Assembly: GCA_030248295.1 (NCBI GenBank)
Contig: JASANH010001360.1
Coordinates: 186,001 to 250,000, forward strand
Length of the DNA: 64,000 nucleotides
Reading direction: 5' to 3'
From: Mesodorylaimus sp. YZB2_4
Lineage: Eukaryota > Nematoda > Enoplea > Dorylaimida > Dorylaimidae
Made by a program: the position numbers and the translations under genes
Shown here: positions 60,279 to 64,000 of the stretch, one piece after another
How positions within the stretch are numbered: position 1 is the first letter of the stretch
How the letters are laid out: every line of letters starts with the position of its first letter
Notes under the pieces: generated by a model
Told to the model about the DNA's origin: nothing
What the model saw: the letters and a program-made list of their open reading frames with translations, nothing else
The model's database searches: none

Positions 60279-60890
60279 CTAGTGCAATGTGCGCTTCGGC
60301 GACAGCCAATACTTGGATAGGGCACTGGACGTAAGGAAGCGATGTTTATACAAGTCGACGGCATCGTCAAGTTCCATGTACTTCACGTAACTGCGGGCCG
60401 GTGTCCTCGGTCGTTCCAAGCCGGCTGCTGTAGCGTAGTAGCTACTGGCGCGTAATCTAGAACTTAGTCGATCGTCCAAAAATCCGCCGCTGGCCGGCGA
60501 CGAAGTACGGTAAGAGGAGTATGAGCCGTATGAACGGTCTCGTCGATTCGAGGCGGACGAGAGAGAATAATCGAGGAGGCTAGTATTGGGTTTGTAGGCG
60601 TACCGTTGAGTGTTATAGGGCACCGTGCTGTAGCGGACGAAAGGGTACTTATCAGCCAGCCTGGGCGTGCTGCCCACCACCGAGTAGCGTTGATAAGCTG
60701 GTGTGTAGTAGGAACTGGGCACGTAGGTCTTTGCGGACAATGGGAAGACTGTTGCTGATCGACTTCGACTTAGCTCGCCTCCAGTGAACGATGACAGATT
60801 GCCGAATGATGACGTGCGGGGCAATTGGGCAAAACTGGACGACGGCACGACGCTGCTGGCCCGGTATCTCGGGTAGTACAAGGACGACAT
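60279..60890 (-). CDS. Tyr/Ser/Arg-rich protein of unknown function
   Basis: A 203-aa frame starts MSSLYYPRYRASSVVPSSSF and continues with many Tyr, Ser and Arg in SYxxY-like spacing (SYGSYSSYR, YVPSSYYTPAYQRYS). It ends in a more conserved-looking acidic/basic tail (YVKYMELDDAVDLYKHRFLT then SPKRTLH). The start chosen is the first ATG after a likely 3' splice site (CTATTGCAG, 60899-60907). Upstream, a perfect GTAAGT donor at about 60958 suggests a short intron preceding it, so a longer 5' part may exist. No signal peptide or TM segment is seen in this form. The composition suggests a structural or cytoskeletal-associated protein; I do not recognise the family. Confidence 0.55.
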   Translation of the reverse strand: MSSLYYPRYRASSVVPSSSFAQLPRTSSFGNLSSFTGGELSRSRSATVFPLSAKTYVPSSYYTPAYQRYSVVGSTPRLADKYPFVRYSTVPYNTQRYAYKPNTSLLDYSLSSASNRRDRSYGSYSSYRTSSPASGGFLDDRLSSRLRASSYYATAAGLERPRTPARSYVKYMELDDAVDLYKHRFLTSSALSKYWLSPKRTLH

Positions 60891-63826
60891 GGCGACCAAA
60901 GGAGTGTCTGCAATAGGAACCGGTGCAACAGGGCGATAGCCAGTGGTCTCTGCACTTACCAACGGGGTACTCACTCGTGCTATCGCGGTCGCAGACAGGG
61001 AAAAGAGGATGAGCGGAACACTAGCCTGGAAACTAGCCGACAATTGCGTAACCTAGCCGCACTAAAACTCAAACCCGCCCGCGGGGTGAGGAGAAAGCTT
61101 TTGAGCTAACTGCGTTGCTGTAAATATAACGACGGCTGGCGGGCAGGAGAGGAGGAGAATAAGAAGAGGAGCCGTGTTTCCACGAAGCCCCATGCGTCAA
61201 ACGTCAAACGACTCTTTCCCTGCTGTTTCAAACTTACCGCTTCAGCGAGCTCTCCTAGAAGTTCTACGCCAATGCATCTGGTTTCAACATCAGTGCCTAA
61301 GCTAACATAGTAGCTTATGTTACTCCCATTGAAATCTAGTTCCCGAAAGACACGTGCCTACTTACGCCAAAGAAGCTGTCCTATTCTGGTTTATGAGCTG
61401 GCTGCTGGCGTATTTCGATGAATACTCATAGCTTGTAAAGTTCACGAACATAATAACTGGCCCGAATGAAATAAATAGACTCGAAACAAATATGCATTGG
61501 AATGGTTTCCTGAAAAAAGTTTTTGTGGAATCTGTGGCATGCTTGATGGTGCTTTAAAGACCGGGAATCGCACAGGCTCCTGCTTGCTGCATAAAAAAAT
61601 ACTCGCTCACAGTTTGATGTGTAAGTCGTAGCAGAGAGCAGAGTGCTGTACTTCAAACTTTATCGATTTATCTCTTGATCTTAGTGCCTCGATTAGGCTG
61701 AAATTCAAAGTTCAAGATCTCTGAGATGGTGTGTGGGATCACCATCCTTTTCCTCCTTACTCCTAATTATGAGAATGCTTATGTTCGACAAACAGCGCTG
61801 TATACGTTGTAGACGAGGTCAAATTTCAGTGATCGGAAGCGCAGACTCTGATGATTTTTACAAATAGGTATGCTCTTTGAATTCTGAGCTCACTTGTGCA
61901 AAGGTTTGGGGTGTACCACATGTTCCACCAGAAAGAAAATACGGATGCAGCCACCAGGATGATCTTGCTGAGGCAAAGTCATCCTGGCAGTCAGGATGAT
62001 AAACAGAAGAGCAATAGTGCCACTCTACACCGGTTTATACAGCATGCGGTGAACAAAGTTCGTCTTACTAATACATAGTAAAGCGTATTGCACAAAAATA
62101 ACTGGTCTCAACTAAGGTGCCTGTAAAGTAGCATGGGTAAGGAAAATCTTAAAACCAATGCGAAGCCTCCATCTGAATATTCCTCAAGTTTCCAAAAAGA
62201 TGATCAAAGCATCTTTATTCACAAGCTTTCTTTCCGAACGAAGCTGTTTGACCTGTGAATTTCGAATGATTCTTCAAAACGAGATTAGCTAATGACCATG
62301 CCATAAATGGGCCATGAATGAGTACGCATACAGTATATGAGATATTAGGAATAAACCTAGCCAACACAAAGGCATTTAAGCTTTGAGGTTGGACCGCTTT
62401 GTTGCATTGTGGCAGCCACCAGCCACTGGTGTGACAAACACTACGAAAATAACCTGCACAATACACAAAACACCATCTCAGCGATCTTCGAGTTTCCAAT
62501 ATAGCCTGATCGAGTCGCTTGGTAAATAGATAAATCGATCAAACGGGTTACGAGATTTTGGCCTTGCACCTTAGAAAAACAGTCCGCGGCGATTGATGCT
62601 CACTGGAGAGCCTTTTTAGCTCACTAGAGCTCACTGCATTTATATGTGGTCGGTATGCTGTTCTTGAGTACACAAAGTGACCACACGCTTTTTGTGTATA
62701 TCATCCATGGAATAGAAAAGGGCTGCGTGCGATTTATATTATCCCACGACACGACACCCCCCCGTCTTTGATTGGTCAAAGTTACAGCTCAAAATCACGC
62801 AATCGACCGTCTTTGGGTTTGCTGATAAAACAATGTGGTCTGATTACATGCACAGTCGTCCAGTCCTGCTCGTTACACTTCTCTCTTTTTCTCGTCGCGA
62901 CACCCTACATACTGCAATAGGTACTGCCTAGTTTGTAGGACTCAATAATAGGCACTTATATGTTAGTTATAGCAATAAAAGTGATAAGAATGAGCGAGAG
63001 TCGGAACCCTCCCCCTGGCAAATGTATATCTGAGAGGCAGAACAGGACCTGAACAAAGCATTGTACGTGCGTGACCATTCGATGCAGCCTGTGGTAACTG
63101 ATATAGTAAATGGCTATGTTCTGTCACGACATTCAGTTGGACTCAATTTAAGCCTATGGCCAAAACCCGAAAACATCCATAACTGCTCAGTTCATGCAAT
63201 GGTTTTTCCAGATAGACAGTATCATCAGAACTCTGCGATCCTATCATTCTCGAGAAGTCAGTCCAAATTATCATAAACGGGTTTATCCACGTATTTGAAG
63301 TGGAAATCGGCAAATTGGTCATAAGTCAATCTGGCCACTAGAATTTGGACGAAGAAGCAAGCGATGAGCCCACTGATCCACTACTTCCATGTACGGGAAT
63401 ATCATCGGATTGGGTCTATTTGTATCGTGGTGAAGGTAGTGTTTGTCCCACTTCGCAAAACAGTGCATGGACCTACTCCTTGTCGGACCTAAGACCCTAA
63501 CGAAGGCATTTCCTAGCGGTTGAATTTTAGACCACTCTCCGAAGTCCTCTTTGAGTGATAGACTCTCTCAAAATGACAAACAAATGCGCCATGCCCACGT
63601 GTCGAAAAGACAACCCGATAGTGACTTCTCAAATCGATCAATCCATAGTAATGGAGGACTACAGAATCAAGTTCTCTAATCGCCTAACGTTGCATACGAA
63701 GTACCTTGCCTTCCGTGTCGCTGCCAGCCAATGTAACGCTCACATTATTAAAAGCGCACCATGGTCGCTGCATCGTAAGCTGGAACAAGTTAGGCACTAT
63801 ATATGGACAAGAAGCATCTGCGGAGA
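60891..63826. other. Intergenic, no gene recognised
   Basis: Only short frames. A 9-bp stem (CCAGGATGA at 61954-61962 with TCATCCTGG at 61979-61987) is the only structure noticed. Confidence 0.45.
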
Positions 63827-63859
63827 CTGTGAAGTCACCGCGCCACTTTACACTGCCTT
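63827..63859 (+). promoter_or_regulatory. Conserved MSP upstream element, copy 2
   Basis: CTGTGAAGTCAC, then GCCACTTTACACTGCCTT, lies just upstream of the TATA box, matching the block at 39968-40000 (minus). Confidence 0.75.
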
Positions 63860-63870
63860 CACGTGGTCCC

Positions 63871-63878
63871 TATAAAAG
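63871..63878 (+). promoter_or_regulatory. TATA box of the second MSP gene
   Basis: TATAAAAG, about 103 bp before the ATG. The leader from about 63901 to 63980 is nearly identical to that of the first MSP gene. Confidence 0.75.
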
Positions 63879-63980
63879 GGCCGCCCCCCGCACAGACCCA
63901 GTCATTCTGCTTTCGAGCGATCATCTGTGCGACCGAGTCCGATCCTCTCTCGTGTTCGATCAAGACCTCGTTCAGCGACC

Positions 63981-64000
63981 ATGTCGATCCCCGGCGACAT
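63981..64000 (+). CDS. msp: Major sperm protein gene, second copy (5' end only, cut by window edge)
   Basis: The last 20 bases read ATG TCG ATC CCC GGC GAC AT, encoding MSIPGD, identical to the first MSP gene. The roughly 80-bp leader before it (CAGTCATTCTGCTTTCGAGC and on) matches the leader of that gene with about one difference. The two genes are in opposite orientation, 24 kb apart. The rest of the gene lies outside the window. Confidence 0.9.

Overview
This window is animal nuclear DNA and most likely comes from a nematode. The strongest evidence is a complete major sperm protein (MSP) gene at 39.5-39.8 kb and the start of a second at the right edge. MSP as a small single-exon gene family is a nematode hallmark. 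The other genes are intron-rich (mostly 40-300 bp GT-AG introns with short T-rich acceptors) and their closest named relatives are nematode or general animal genes. I cannot assign a species. No bacterial operon, CRISPR array or standard tRNA/rRNA gene was seen.

Layout. 0.3-0.8 kb: small SnoaL/DUF4440-like gene (+). 1.1-8.6 kb: a 27+ exon receptor tyrosine phosphatase (-), with signal peptide, Ig, FN3 repeats, one TM helix, an active-type D1 and a degenerate D2, resembling CLR-1; a tRNA-derived repeat lies in its second intron. 9.6-27.1 kb: a seven-transmembrane chemoreceptor-like cluster with two intact single-exon receptors (+) and at least five dead or fragmentary copies. Inside it are a 716-bp LTR-like non-coding element, the mitochondrial ribosomal protein mL48 gene (-), and a 401-aa gene (+) that resembles a family I know mainly from fungi. 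24.0-24.9 kb: a broken partial copy of two ALDH1L exons carrying a hAT-like MITE. 28.0-32.8 kb: full ALDH1L (10-formyltetrahydrofolate dehydrogenase). 33.1-37.4 kb: full PAPS synthase. 37.5-38.1 kb: orphan C-terminal piece of a PP1-like phosphatase (-). 39.5 kb: MSP gene (-). 40-46.7 kb: no recognised gene. 46.7-54.7 kb: ZSWIM8/EBAX-1, the substrate receptor of a Cullin-RING ligase. 57.5-59.1 kb: decayed LINE reverse transcriptase (-). 60.3-60.9 kb: Tyr/Ser/Arg-rich orphan gene (-). 63.98 kb: 5' end of a second MSP gene.

The housekeeping genes (one-carbon metabolism, sulfate activation, mitochondrial translation, protein quality control) are unlinked in function, as expected in an animal genome. 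The accessory interest is in the receptor graveyard, the two well-delimited non-autonomous mobile elements (one with its empty site preserved in a paralogous intron), the divergent MSP pair with a shared promoter block, two strong hairpins, and the fungal-like gene. All exon boundaries were read by eye from splice consensus and reading-phase continuity; none has transcript support here.
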